This document shows positions 21,382 to 33,100 of a stretch of DNA of 64,000 bases, one piece after another; the stretch's first letter is position 1; each line of letters starts with the position of its first letter. This DNA comes from Polytrichum commune (taxonomy: Eukaryota > Streptophyta > Polytrichopsida > Polytrichales > Polytrichaceae): positions 20,792,527 to 20,856,526 of the forward strand of contig OX485808.1 in NCBI GenBank assembly GCA_950295325.1, written 5' to 3'. Both the position numbers and the translations under genes were made by a program. The notes beneath the pieces are model-generated. The model was not told the origin of the DNA. It worked only from the letters and a program-made list of their open reading frames with translations, and ran no database searches.

Positions 21382-22699
21382 AAAATAATCACTTGAGTAC
21401 CTGCAACTATCTACGAGGTAATGGCAACCTGCACCTATTGCGGACTATCTAAATGGCAATACCTTGCCAAATGCCAAATGCTTATGCCCCCAGAATTCCA
21501 AAATTGTGCAAAGGTTTGAGATTGGTAATTAAAATTAAAAATCAGCGTTGAAAATGCTCATTTCCAAGGTGATTATGAACTCCAATCAACAAACTAAGTG
21601 CACCAATGGACTCCTAGGAAGATTTCACACAAATTAGGCTCAAATTTCACTCCAATCGGAGTTAATTTGCTCCCAAAAACAAAAATCAGCGTTGAAATTA
21701 GCAATTTCAGCAATGATTTTGACTGCCAATCAAAAATCCAATTACACCATTGGATTCCTTGGCAAATTTCACACAAAATAGGCTCAAATTTCACTTCAAT
21801 CGGAGCTAGTATGCCCCCAAATTTGAGCCTCAAAGTTTGTGACAATGAAATGCCAAATTTGAAAGTGAAAGTATAAATAAATAAATAAAATAAAAAATCC
21901 GTTTTATTTAAAAATTAAAAATTAAAAATAATAAAACAAAAAAACAAAAACAAAAACAAAAACAAAAACAAAAAAATTAATTAACTTAATTAACTTAATT
22001 AACTAAATCTAATTAACTTAATTAACCTAAATTAAATAACTTAATCTAATTTATTTAATTAACCTAAATTAATTAACTTAACCTAATTAAGTAATTAATT
22101 AACTTAATTAAGTAACTGAGCTTAATTAATGGAACCTAACTAACTTAAAGTTAGGTGGGAGAAACCCTACTTACTCAAAGCCTGCAGCCGCGGTTGGTGG
22201 GGGGGCCAGCTGGGCCTGGCCGGGGCCCGCCCGCCTAGCTGGCCTGGGGGGCCCGGAGCCTGGGCCGCCCGCCCCCGACCCGGTTTGGGTGTTGTTGCCG
22301 GTATCTAGAATCGGAGCTCCAGGAGCTCCAAGAGTGTCCGTGGAGCTCCGGAGCTCAAAAAAAAAATTATAAAAAATTCGGATTTTAAGTTTGGTTTGTG
22401 TTTGTTTGTAAATTAAAAAAAAAATTAAACTTTGCTTTTATAAATTGCAAGCAAGAATGATGTGACTTGAGAATCTTGAGACCAAATGGAATCTCAAGAT
22501 TCAACCATCAATACTTGAAGAAAACACAAAGAGACAACAAAAGAAAAATGGGAAGATTTCTCTCAAAATCTTCTTGAGGGTTGCAAGAAATGACAAACTA
22601 AGCTTTCAAACACTTGTATCACTCATTTGCTCTCAATACTGGGCCATTCTAGCTCAGAAATACAACCAAAAATGAAAAATTTGAGCCATTGTTGTCAAG
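21382..22699 (-). other. 5' leader of outer gypsy, with low-complexity and tandem repeats
   Basis: No gene. 21540-21850 is a diverged tandem duplication with a period near 140 bases (shared TTTCACACAAA, GGCTCAAATTTCACT and AATCGGAG blocks). 21890-22140 is A-rich, then a TTAATTAACTTAA array. 22180-22290 is an abrupt GC-rich patch. A primer-binding site could not be identified, which fits the missing U5 of the right LTR. Confidence 0.5.
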
Positions 22700-23134
22700 T
22701 ATGAGGGTTTCTCTCTCCAAGCTTAAGAAACTAAAATGTCTCCTTACCAAGCTTAAGAAACTCTGAAATTCACACCCAAGAGTCAAGCTATCTCTCACTC
22801 CACGAAGGGAGAATCCAAGAGTGCAAGTGGTGGAGAAAGAATGCAAAGGCTTTACTCATAATCTACTACACCATAGCCATGAGAAAGCAACAACAAGCTC
22901 TCTCTCTCTCTCAAAACACACTCACAAGACTTGACTTGACAACAATGGCAAGTCAAGAGGCCTTCCTCTCCATACAACCCCAATCCTATGTGGAGTTCAT
23001 CCATGGAGTGGATGAACAACTAACTAGGACTCCCAATGGAGTCCGTTACTCATCCCAACACACATGGACTCCTAGTGGAGTCCATTTACTCTTAAATTGA
23101 CGTGACTTAGCCCCCGATGTCACCTCACGTGACA
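22700..23134 (-). repeat. right (5') LTR of outer gypsy, lacking the U5 end
   Basis: Nearly identical to 3463-3893 (one T/C difference seen: TACCCAAGAG versus CACCCAAGAG) and ends CACGTGACA. The 110 bases that finish the left LTR are replaced by unrelated sequence. Confidence 0.7.
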
Positions 23135-23138
23135 ACGG
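23135..23138. repeat. target-site duplication ACGG, right side of outer gypsy
   Basis: Matches 3349-3352. Only 4 bp, so chance agreement cannot be excluded, but its position at the TGTC...GACA termini supports it. Confidence 0.6.
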
Positions 23139-23489
23139 GTTCCCTAACTTGTTTTGGGCAGTTGCTTTCAGTGTTGTTGGAATGTTCATGCAATTATTCT
23201 TGTCAGTCTTGCTTTGATGTTCAAATGGACCAGGTTCCACAAAATGCACATGTGTTCTTCGTCTCCCTCTTAATGCGAATGTCACTCCGCGAAGCAAATT
23301 TGACTCATGCAAGGAGGCCATAACAAAAACAAATGATACATTCGGATGAAAACATGTTACACCTTATATATGTAACAAAAAAAACACCTAGATGTCTTTC
23401 ATTATCCAAAAATTGAGGTTTCACAGTCACATCCTCAAGCCAACACATTGATTAAGTACGTAACCTACTTTGTAACATGCAGTGGGACA

Positions 23490-23867
23490 CTATGACGCCC
23501 AACTTGGCCTGTAAACCTTAATCGGTTTTTGGTATGCCTTCAGCGGCGTGTTTGAGGGGGGGGGGGGCGTCACGAGTGGAGGTGGGGTTGTGAGCTGCCT
23601 CACAACCTCTGCATGTCGCCGCCTTAGTCGGGCAGTCTGCGCCGGCGATAGCAACCGCGGAGCATCACTTGCTATGGATATGAGAGCCGAAGGGGAGTCT
23701 GGATTGTTGGGCACATGCTGGTCCTCTGCGCCTCGCCCAGGAGTTGTTGGAGGCGTGAAGAATTCTTCGTCGCTCGAACTCTCTTCAACGGGACCAATGG
23801 CATCCGGACATCTACACAACCACTTCCAGACAGCTGCGCTAACCCGCGTTACATCAAAAGGAGCCAT
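23490..23867 (-). CDS. small proline-rich ORF of the Mutator-like element, unknown function
   Basis: Encodes 125 residues from MAPFDVTRV. The N-terminal part (VWKWLCRCPD) is followed by an acidic patch (EESSSDEEFF), then Thr/Pro-rich sequence and a basic segment (RLRRRHAEVV). No domain is recognised. A poly-G run at about 23560-23568 codes for consecutive prolines on this strand and is a slippage risk. It lies about 240 bases downstream of the transposase stop on the same strand, so it could be a third gene of the element or an extra 3' exon. Coding status is moderately supported by composition only. Confidence 0.35.
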   Translation of the reverse strand: MAPFDVTRVSAAVWKWLCRCPDAIGPVEESSSDEEFFTPPTTPGRGAEDQHVPNNPDSPSALISIASDAPRLLSPAQTARLRRRHAEVVRQLTTPPPLVTPPPPSNTPLKAYQKPIKVYRPSWAS

Positions 23868-24102
23868 GCTGAGGGGAAAAAAAACTTGCGAGAGACTGCT
23901 ATGGCATTGCGTTCCCTAAACCCTATGCAGACAATGGAGGAGAGCAAAGTACGTCTGGGTGGAAACAAGGAAGTGGAAGGCAAGCCCGAACCTGATATAC
24001 CCTAAACCTGCTGATGTCATCCCACATGTGGCACATGTTGTAACATGCGGGCCCCGTATAACATACAGGCTTTCATACAGATGGTTGACTGTCAATGTTT
24101 AA

Positions 24103-27100
24103 TTAGCGACGTTCCAAAAAGTCCTTCCTGCGCTTCAGAGACATGTTGCTGCCGTCATCATTGGGCAACAAATGCAAGTCTGGTTGGGATGGCTCCACCA
24201 ACCCATGTTTGATTTGAGCGAGCAATGTCTGTTGTTTTCCCCGGACGACGTGTAAGTCAGCAAGGAGGTGTCGTAATAGGAAAGTGTCACCTGTGGCCGC
24301 GTCCATGAACTTTGTTGCAAGGTTGCGAACTCTTTTTTCCATGTCCTCCTCAGACGGTGTCACCCGTTGGCTGCCTTGACCAGCTTTTGGTGTGGGTGTG
24401 GGCTGTGTCGGTCCGGTATCCTCACAATCATCCGGGAAATGAACGACTGGATCCAATATGTTACCACGGCCGCCCCACGGGGGGATCACTCCATTGTCAA
24501 GTTGAACACCACGTGCGACCAAAAAAATCTTCTTTTGGTAAGTTGCACCACCAAAATGGGTCAAAATTTTATCAAAATTTTATCATGAGTAGATATACAC
24601 ATTACCTATGACATAGTCAAAAGTGTTAACTAAATTTGATAATTTGTTTTTTTCATAAAACATACCGTTTCTAACTAGAATGACACATAATTGAACTAAA
24701 AAGTTTACTAAAAATAATAAAGATGACTAAAACTTTCAAAAAAAATATACAAAAGATACTATCAATGGTTATGTATATGTAGAAAAAACATCATAAATTT
24801 TAAAATTATGTATGGCATGTAATATAGGGACAACAAACTTTGTCCACACGTGGTGTCAACTTGACAATGAAGTGACCTCCCCGTGGGCCGCCCTCGGTCG
24901 TGCCTGCCAGGGATCCACAGTAACGTGTAATGGTTCCCTCTGTGAGGCTAGGGTGGAGCATCATGAGCACTTTAATCTGATGCTTGCAGATGTTTCCCTT
25001 GAGTGCCCACGCGCAGTCACAACAACCCTACTCACAGTCTGGGTCGTACACATAGTACATCTTAGCAGCATTGGTCTTCGAGGTTACCAATGCTAGTCCA
25101 TCACACGCAATGGGTAGAGTGACACATGTGTCGGGGATTTCTCTCGCTTTGAGCACTGCATTGATAACGAATTGCTCTTGTTTCAAGTTGGGGACGAAGC
25201 CATGTTGCTTCCTCATCGCATGGTACCAATAGTGGGATAGTATTTTCTCTGTCAACTCGTATATGACCCAATCCAATCGACGTCCGTGTGCTCTTCCTTT
25301 TGAGGCACGTAAGGTGGCCTTCAGGTTGGAGTGGTAGCTTTTAATTGCTGCATTGGTGTCCTTCCCAGCATATGGCAGGTTACGATGCCCCACAACCCAC
25401 ATGTGCGTCTTGTCTGCCCATTGTTTGTTGAAGTACGCCTAGAAATTGTTGACAATGGGGAAGCTATCCATAAGAGCTTTCAATTTCCGAAGAGCCCAAG
25501 GCCCCATTTCATCTCCCGGGGGGCATTTTGTATCGTACATAATACGTCCCAATCCCTTGAGCACACCAGCCCGGATAGCATGGTCTTTGATTTTTGCCAC
25601 TGTTTGTTTCAACCATGCACGACGAACATGCCACATACACAGAAATACCTTAACCCCTGGCCACACATATTGCAACCCTCCAATCTCTGCCTGCATACAA
25701 TCTGTAATGAAAGCATTCGGCATCCAACCTTCTTGCGCAGCAGCCAATTTCGTCGCGAGCGCCCTCATCCATGGTTCAAGATTAGGTTGCTTGCAACTAG
25801 AAGTGATAATGTATGTCACGGGCACTCCGTTTAGCCAATCATCAAAGACCATCAACATGTACAGCGGAAACTGCAACCACACCAAAAAAGAAAAACATTA
25901 GAGCATGGGTGATAAAACAAGTTACGAAGAACATGTTTGTAACATGTATCTCAGCAAAGTACTTAGCTGTGATGGTGTACAACTTCAGAATCCATGAAGA
26001 ATATATGTTAAAAAAAAATTTCTCATTGGTTGCAAACGTGGCATCAATGGAGATAGTTTTTTTATGCCCGTGCTTGAGCAACATATCTTGTTGCCAAGAT
26101 GTTTGGATGCCTATCGTGAATGGCATGTTCTCACGTGTAATAGCTCCGCGAACATATACACCAGATTCTTTGTAGTAGAACACGAGATGGGGATGTTCCT
26201 GCACCCACATGCGCACAGATTTGGCATCATTGTTGTCACGTTTGTAGGTCTCTATTGCAAGGCGGCCAACCACGTTACGGATGTCTTAGTCGCAAATGAA
26301 GAGGTCCCGAGTGAGGTCTTCGCCTCTTTCACACACTTCCAAAAAGCGTTTCCTATGTTTTGCCATGATTTGCAGGATAGACAAACCGAGCCGCAAATAT
26401 TCCATGATGAATTCCCGAACATGCGGTGAGAGATAACTCGAGAATCTGCTCTTATGGCCACTCTTTGTGGCACCATGGCAGAAGTACCCTTTCAAGTTGA
26501 CATGCTGCATCTGGTGGTAAGTTACCTCTGCAACCGAGGGCTCAAGGTATAATCGTTTCACAAGAAAACCGCATTGGCACCCCCTTCGTTGGCCAAATCC
26601 TCGCATCCTCGCGGATGTGCGAGGACCTGAGTGGCCCTTACTATTTGGAACGTATTTCCCTTTCGAGTCGAGTTTTCGTTTCTTCTGGTACATATCCTTT
26701 GTAACCACTGGTATGTGCAAGGCATTGTCATTTGGTCCATACTGGCAGTGATACCTGCGGAGGAGTACAAGTGACTCATTAAGCCCAAGTCACAAACATG
26801 TCTGAGCGTTGTAATATGGCAAGATGAGCAATGCAATTCAGATCGCATGTTACAAGCACACCTGATGATGGCAGAGTAGCTGTTCCAACGGGGGAACATT
26901 AATTTCCCCTCTTCGTTTTTCGCAATGCCCTGGCAAACAAATTTGCAGGGAGCATCTGTGCGAGCATCCTCACCCTTCACAAAATCTTGGACTCTTGCCC
27001 ACGGTATGTATGCAACTGAGACTGGCGCTTGAGTCTTGGAATCAGACCCCCTCCCTTTCATGCGCATTTGCCTTGTCCACGTCAGATCGCTGTGCATGAA

Positions 27101-27283
27101 GGTTCCTGCTTGGGATATCTGAACCAAACTGTGCAGGCGCTCAAACTCCACTTTGTGTGTCTCATGGTATGTGGACTCGTACGAAGGATTCACAGCCAAC
27201 GGCATGCTCTGACTTGTAACGTGTCCGGCACTATGCAATTCGGTAGAGGAGTGAAGGACAACAACAGCCACAAAGGATCCCAT
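24103..27283 (-). pseudogene. Mutator-like (MULE) transposase with SWIM zinc finger, inactivated
   Basis: Exons on the minus strand: about 27283-26862, 26754 to about 26010, 25870 to about 24830, and a last segment ending at 24103. The first intron has consensus edges (ATCAG/GTGTGC and CTCCGCAG/GTATCAC). The N-terminal part is the element-specific DNA-binding region. The MULE core shows SIDATFATN (first Asp), FITDCMQAEI (second Asp) and CMWHVRRAW (conserved His). The third catalytic residue, usually Glu in NAAIESYH, is Lys (AAA) here. The SWIM finger (CDCAW, then CKHQIKVLMM) follows. Stops at 26286-26288 (TAA for Gln), 25439-25441 (TAG for Trp) and 25028-25030 (TAG for Trp) block it. All fit C-to-T or G-to-A change. 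It would have cut and pasted the element; this copy cannot. Confidence 0.88.
24460..24905. repeat. inverted duplication within the MULE, about 70-base arms
   Basis: Plus strand 24460-24530 and the reverse complement of 24838-24905 align over about 65-70 bases (shared CACGGGG, CATTGTCAAGTTG, ACACCACGTG). The AT-rich spacer is about 300 bases and lies between the SWIM segment and the last transposase segment. Confidence 0.65.
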
Positions 27284-27648
27284 TGAAGTGTTGTTGTGGT
27301 CAAAGTTTTGCGCTCATTTCCCGGGCAGCACTGCTTGTGCATGCAATGAGGTAATATACCTGGGAGCAATGAGTGGCGTGATGAATATAATGCCCTAAAC
27401 AGCCAGTATGGAGTGCACATAGGTGTAACATGACTGCCATGATTTTAAAACTCAATAAGGCAATACATTCACAGGAAAACAATTGTTTTGACAAGATAAA
27501 GACCGCGTGCTATTAGAATATCATTGTTACAGTCCCATGAGGGTTTCAAGAGAGTGGCATGTGGCTGCAGAGAGTACTAAGTAGTAACGGAAGTGGTTTC
27601 AATGCGGCAGAAGCAATGTTTGAGTGCAGGTATGATGAGGAGCATAGA

Positions 27649-27768
27649 AGCAAGTCCGATCTCATGAGCAACATGGAAAGCAAGTCACATCTGATGATGA
27701 ACATTGAAAGCAAATCAGATATGATGAGGAACATGGAAACCAAGTCACATCTGATGAGGAATATGGAT
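27649..27768 (+). repeat. 30-base coding-phase minisatellite, four units
   Basis: Four tandem 30-base units, each readable on the plus strand as a ten-residue repeat of the form SKSxLMxNME. They sit inside an 88-codon open frame (27559-27825). The period is a multiple of three and substitutions keep the frame open, so a coding role is possible, but no homologue is recognised. Confidence 0.8.
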
Positions 27769-27833
27769 AGCAGTCTTAATGATGGCGATTGTGACCACCA
27801 TATTCAAAGTGGGCGATCACCTTAAGGGTGTTT

Positions 27834-28672
27834 GACGAATACCTTCAGCACATCATTAGCAGCTTCGCATCAGTACATGCAAGAGACCCCGGCGGCGCCC
27901 TAAACAACATTGTACCCTAAATGCACATGTTACGATCATTCAAAATCACAAAACCAAAGAAACCCTGAAACTCACGTTGAATGAGGAGATCTTGTCCGTG
28001 TCTACTGTCCGAATCAACACTCAAATCGCTAAACTTCCTTGAACTCACTCTAGTGCAACAGAAAGTTGGAGTCTCTACTGAATCAGGTGGTTACTGACAA
28101 TCATGAAGGCTGGGTGAGTGGACGTTTGAAAGGACACACTCCCCGAGGGCGGCATTCTCCTCATGGATGGATGGCTGGGTGGGCCATGGCCATGGTTAGC
28201 CCAAGGGTATGATGCATACCATGGGGGCATGGGCTTCCACGTGGAGGCAGGCGGCGACAGGGTGGCTGGGGCGACAGCGTGGCCGGCGACAGGGTGTCCG
28301 GCTTGACAGGTTGTCGCGCGAGGTTGCCACCGTGGACGCCGGCACCGGCAGGAGAGGAAGCCGAGCCGCCCGGGTCCCACAACAGCAGTTTCGAGGTCTG
28401 GCACAGGTCTGCCATGCCTCGGGGTCCGGGTATGAGTTAAGACATTTGGGTTAGGTAATGTTAGGCGGCGTTGGCTGGGGTCACGTATTCTTTGTTGATC
28501 CAATCCAAGAAAAGAAAGAATGAACGTCCGTATCAAGGTACCGGCATGAATATGAGCCCGTTGGCCCTGTGTTGATCATGGTGTCATGTGATGCAGTGTA
28601 GGGTGTTGATCCGATCCACTTGTAGCCGCTCCACATTGAAACAAACTTTCCAACATATTCACGACTTTTTGG
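27834..28672. other. no convincing gene; GC-rich stretch
   Basis: 28140-28420 is GC-rich with GGC/GAC-rich direct repeats. Overlapping Pro/Arg-rich frames exist on both strands and are judged composition artefacts. Confidence 0.45.
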
Positions 28673-30110
28673 TTATCGTCTTTTTGGGCCATGCCCAAGG
28701 CCGTTATACTGGCTTCCCACATAATAGTAGCATTCACTAGCAGCCCTTGTCCCTCTCGGAGTGGAGAGAGGGAATGTTCGCATACGGGTGTACCTCTCAT
28801 TCATCCCACATGAAAGCCTTGAAATAGCAGGTAGCCTAGAGATTATGAATTTTAGTCGATTGGGCGCCGAAACTAGCTTCAAAGTCCTTGAATTAGTGTG
28901 GTCCAAGTCATTATAGATGAATCGGCCACAATACTCTAGGGGGTTAAGTTTCTCTATGTTGGATAGATGAGCGGTATGCTCATATGCGATAATTCCCTCT
29001 CTCTCTCTCTCCTCTCGGAGCAAGTTCTCCACCATCTCAAATACACTCGTTGAACACCACATGGTGGAGACGGGTGTAGTGTGCCACGGTGATTTGCCCA
29101 CAAATTTTATGACTTGATCATTCCCATATTTGTTCACCCCCTTCAAAAGCTCACGCACCTCTTCCCAACGACCCCACAAAGGCAATGTAATGAAGAGGCG
29201 TTTCCCTAACAAGGACTTCATGACGACGAGGTCAATGGGTCGGTAGTCATCACCGCTTGCATTTGGGTGGTGTTCCAAAAGCATTTCTACAATAGAATTA
29301 TCCGTAAAGTCCCTCAAAGCCTCAAAGAGGAAGGAAACTGTGGGTTTGATCTTCTTTGAGGAAAATTCAAATTAAGAGCTTCTTAGCCCATTCTGTATTG
29401 GAGCCTATTTTGAAAGTTGGGTGAGACTTTTAAAACCTCCTCGTCCCACCTCTCAGACTTTGAGAGCATTTTAAGATCTAGAATAGGGTATGCGCATGAG
29501 CCTGCTATCCAATATCTTGAAACAACCTATGTAAAGTCAGCTTGGCCCATCCACCCTAGTAGAACAAGCTAGAGAGCTGGTTTTTTTATAGCCCGACACC
29601 ACTCCTTGTGTATGATGATTTAGGCATCAAGAAAACTTGGGTGACTTTGTGTTAGTTATCATAAACTCGGGGGTTGAGCTTAAACCCATGATTTCATCTA
29701 CTTTACTTCACGAAAAGCTCTAATAACACAAGATCCTCGTCACTCAGGTCGAGTTCAATTGCCCAACAAGCATGGGTTGGGACAAACCAACGCGTACACT
29801 GGTTCCTTGGAGGCAAGGGTTTAGACATCCAACAAGCATGTTGTGGGCCACAACAAAAGTGTCGGTGGTTACGGATGTGGAGAGCAGGGCTTCTACTAAC
29901 CTTCTCATCATGTGTCCCAAGACACGGCCAAGTGCAAAGAAGGTGTGAAATTGTCCTCATAATGGCTGCCGAAACTGGGTTACTGCAATTCACTACTCTA
30001 TCCACTTCACAAGCTCCAACGTCCTTTTGGAAATTGACGGCCATGTGGAGAGGTGTTCCTTTTTCATAGGTGAGGTATGCTGCCCTATTTACGTCATCTA
30101 CATTTTGTGA
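28673..30110 (-). pseudogene. ankyrin-repeat-like protein, degenerate
   Basis: Two open segments on the minus strand. The upstream one (about 30110-29703) contains an ankyrin-type repeat core, YEKGTPLHMAVNF, preceded by a DVN/RAAYL-like lead. The downstream one (29317-28673, with readable sequence extending a little upstream) has helix-rich repeats such as SIVEMLLEHHPNA, WEEVRELLKG and GKSPWHTTPVS, which resemble eroded ankyrin units. The 390 bases between them hold stops in all obvious continuations. No membrane segment or kinase domain is visible. Plants have many ankyrin proteins, so no more specific identity is offered. Broken frame and weak motifs make this a likely pseudogene. Confidence 0.4.
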
Positions 30111-33100
30111 GTGATTTTATCTATTTATGTAAATTGGGGTTTGGCATAAATATATATTTTTCATGTAGAGGAACTGAACAAAAATTTACCCTGGTTTTTT
30201 TAATCTTTTTTATTTTATTTTATTGGCTTTGTCTGTAGGATAGAGACTATGCATCAACTTCTTCGTTTCAAGAGCAAATTTCCTAACCACTTTGTGTTCA
30301 CACTTGGACGTTACTTGTTCTTGTTATTTTTGGTCCACTTTATTTAATGTGGATGTTAACTATAGTTTACATATAAGTGCTCCCTAAAATGCATTGGAAG
30401 AAATCTAGTTAACTATAGTTATTTCGGTAATTCTTGATTATTTATTTTAAAATTTTCGGGTGATAAATGAGTAGCTTCAATCCTTGACCCGTATTTGAGA
30501 AGAAGGTGCACAAAATCCAAGAAAGGTTTGGTATAGTGAATAGCCATGAATTGGCATGAGCAAAGTGGACAACTACAATTGTAGTCTTTCATAATAAAGA
30601 ACAGAGTCTCACGGTTCTATTGTTTTCTTGTTATTATTTATGATGTTTTAAAGTAATATGTTAGAGTGTTCTATGATAGATTTCAAATGGTATCATTTTA
30701 AAGGTGAACAACTCCTATCATAGAAGCAAATCTTGTCATTAACTACACCAAAGTTTATTTTTACATGCCCATCATGTGTCTTTGGAACCAACACCTAGTG
30801 AGCTAATTACACACTAACTTGGCTCTAAATACCGTCACCAAGTTGTCCTACATCTGACGCCCTAGACAACCAATCATAGCAAAGTAAAAGGAAGGAATTT
30901 TCTTGTCCTTGAAATTCAGCTCACCTTGTCATATTTAGAGAGATTGTGTTGTTTATTTTCATTACTCGCCTCTCCCATGCAAGTGCTTCTAAGTTTCCTT
31001 CATCAAGATGGGCTCCACCTAATCCCGTCACCTCCCCTCCCCCATTATTTTATCACATTGATTTTTTTTCCCTAGGGGGGGGGCACTGGCAGTAATTTAG
31101 AAATGATGTCTAATAAAATATATGGTATTTAATATTCATTCAAGCTAAAATTTTGAATAATTTCATATAAAATATAAGGGGCAAATTAATGTTGGAAACC
31201 TCTTATAAATACCATGCAATATAACATGTGTAATTTTATTATATTTTAATTGAAAGTAGCTTTGAATAAGGGTATCCTAAGTTAAATACTATGTAGGCTC
31301 AAATGGGATGGATGAAAATTACTTTTATCTAGTTTATTTCTGTAGATGAATTATGGTTTTAGGGTTTTAGGTGAGCCAAGTGGGCCAGCTATCTCGACAG
31401 TGGTCCAACAATCGCGTTGTTAAAATGCCAATTCATAATGCACCCCCCCCCCTCGGCTAAAAATTAAAGGCTATCAAAATTTTATAAGAAAAAATAGGGT
31501 ATTTAATATTGAATGCATTCTAGATTTCTAATTATCAATAGGGTATTAAAATTTTAAGCTTAACAGATTTTTTTTCTACTTTAAGGACTCCTAATATTCT
31601 AATTCCCAAAGATAATACCCCCCTTGAAAATAAGTGATTAGCACAAGTGTCTTAAAAAACTTACTATGAGTGCCTTCCCCTCCCCCTCCCAAGAAACTTT
31701 TGGGAACCCTAGGACCCTTTTTTTTTTTTTTTTGTAGGGCACAGTAAGAAGACACCCTTACAATATTAGGGAAATATACCTTATTAAAATCCAAGCTATT
31801 TTCATCCACAACTCAGCTTCCTTGAAATTGGTCGTACATGGCTATCCCATTAAACTTAAGCAGCCTCAAAACCAACCTTTAACGACAAATTGTCACCTCT
31901 ATTGTCTCCTTTCTTCTCTAATGGTTGAAGTTGGATTAGAGTAGAGCCATCTATTACCAATTGCTTAAGAGATTCTACACCAAATTTGGAAAAGTATAAG
32001 GCGGTGCAAATTTCCCCCTGCAAAAAGATCAAAATCAAGAGGACTCCCAAAACATCGGTAATTTTATTCCTTGAATTGAAAATATTGTGAATTTTTGAAG
32101 CCAAAAGTTGGTCCAAACATATTACCAATGTCTAGAGTCCACCATAACCGCTCGTTCCTCCTCGTTTTAGCACTCAAAACCAAGACATGTGTCATGCCAC
32201 TACTGATTATGGCCTAATCAAAATTCAATCCCAACCAGATCGAAATTCAATCCGAGCCTGATCAAAATTATGGTACCCTATAGATTGCCAATGGGTCCCA
32301 ATCGGGAATAGGTGCCTCTACTCTAGAAGAATGACTTTAGTTAGTGACAATAGTTTCTTCAAAGCCATTCTTATCAACCAGGCCCAATGAACGGGAGAAC
32401 CGACCTCTACATTGTTTTTCCTAATTAATGTGGGTTTTCATATGGAGTTACGCATTGCTATAACACTTTACTAAGAGTATCATTTTAGTACCCAAATAAC
32501 ATAAGTAGTTAGTATACACATTGAAGAATATGATACAACTTAGTTGGTAAAAAATGATAATGCCGGTAACAGTTATAGCACCACGTAATTCCAAATGGTT
32601 ACCCACACTAATTCGACAAAAAGGGTGTTGTTATAGATGAACCGATTGAAGTTTAAGACTTCAAGTGAACTACCGATCATTTTAGAGGAATTTAGAGAAT
32701 ATACCTCAAATTAATAAAGAAAAACCTAAAGGTGTCAACATATAACTGGTTGGACTTGGAAACACGAGGATCTCAACCGACTATATTGGTGATGATAGGA
32801 CTGATGAAGTGGCTAAGCCCATGACCAATGTTGAATGCCCTTTTGATATGCAATTTGCTTGATTTGTGTGGGTGAGGATAGGGCTAATAGAGTGGGCATT
32901 CAAAGTGTTGAAGTCAACATCACACACCATATGTATTAGATAACCGACGAGCCGCGGAAGCGGCGAGTAGGTTATCAGACATAACCGGTTGTCCACTTTT
33001 CAATCGCAACCCTTGATCTTCATGATCCAAGGGCATAGGATGCAAGTTGAAAGGTGAGAAGGTTATGAGTTGCAACTTGTGATGGCAATGGTGACGGGTT

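Larger units (their letters stand above)
3353..23134 (-). mobile_element. Ty3/gypsy retrotransposon encoding a DNA methyltransferase and a PHD finger
   Basis: The order on the minus strand is LTR, leader, gag, protease, C5-DNA methyltransferase, reverse transcriptase, RNase H, integrase, PHD finger, LTR. Excluding the nested element at 10018-19825, the element is about 10 kb. The outer termini TGTC...GACA are inverted and flanked by ACGG. Gag, protease, methyltransferase, RT and RNase H share one reading frame once the nested element and one CCAAT copy are discounted, which implies an ancestral polyprotein of roughly 2400 residues. Stops at 9163-9165, 7471-7473, 6145-6147, 6100-6102, 5297-5299 and 4871-4873, plus a one-base frameshift near 5380, make it inactive. 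Methyltransferase-bearing retrotransposons are known from dinoflagellates and charophyte algae (de Mendoza and colleagues, 2018, Nature Communications). Whether the PHD partner occurs there I cannot recall. Confidence 0.85.
2010..27283 (-). mobile_element. decayed MuDR-like Mutator element (MULE), split by a gypsy insertion
   Basis: This is a composite call. The left part (about 2.0-3.35 kb) holds the accessory gene on the plus strand. The right part (23.14 to about 27.3-28 kb) holds a small minus-strand ORF and the SWIM-type MULE transposase on the minus strand. The Ty3/gypsy element at 3353-23134 interrupts the two with a short target duplication, so the segments were contiguous before. Outer ends are not defined: I could not find convincing terminal inverted repeats, and some MULE lineages (VANDAL) lack them. 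Ten copies of the octamer GTAACATG (either strand) lie within the two segments, about 6 kb in total. The grouping into one element is inference; the transposase identity is firm. Confidence 0.55.

Noticed and set aside
24312-24611. Plus-strand frame opposite the transposase C-terminal segment
   Set aside because: Shadow of the minus-strand frame; the apparent similarity to 24838-24905 is the inverted duplication.
28075-28536. 153-residue Pro/Arg-rich frame on the minus strand
   Set aside because: GC-rich composition artefact with comparable frames on the opposite strand.
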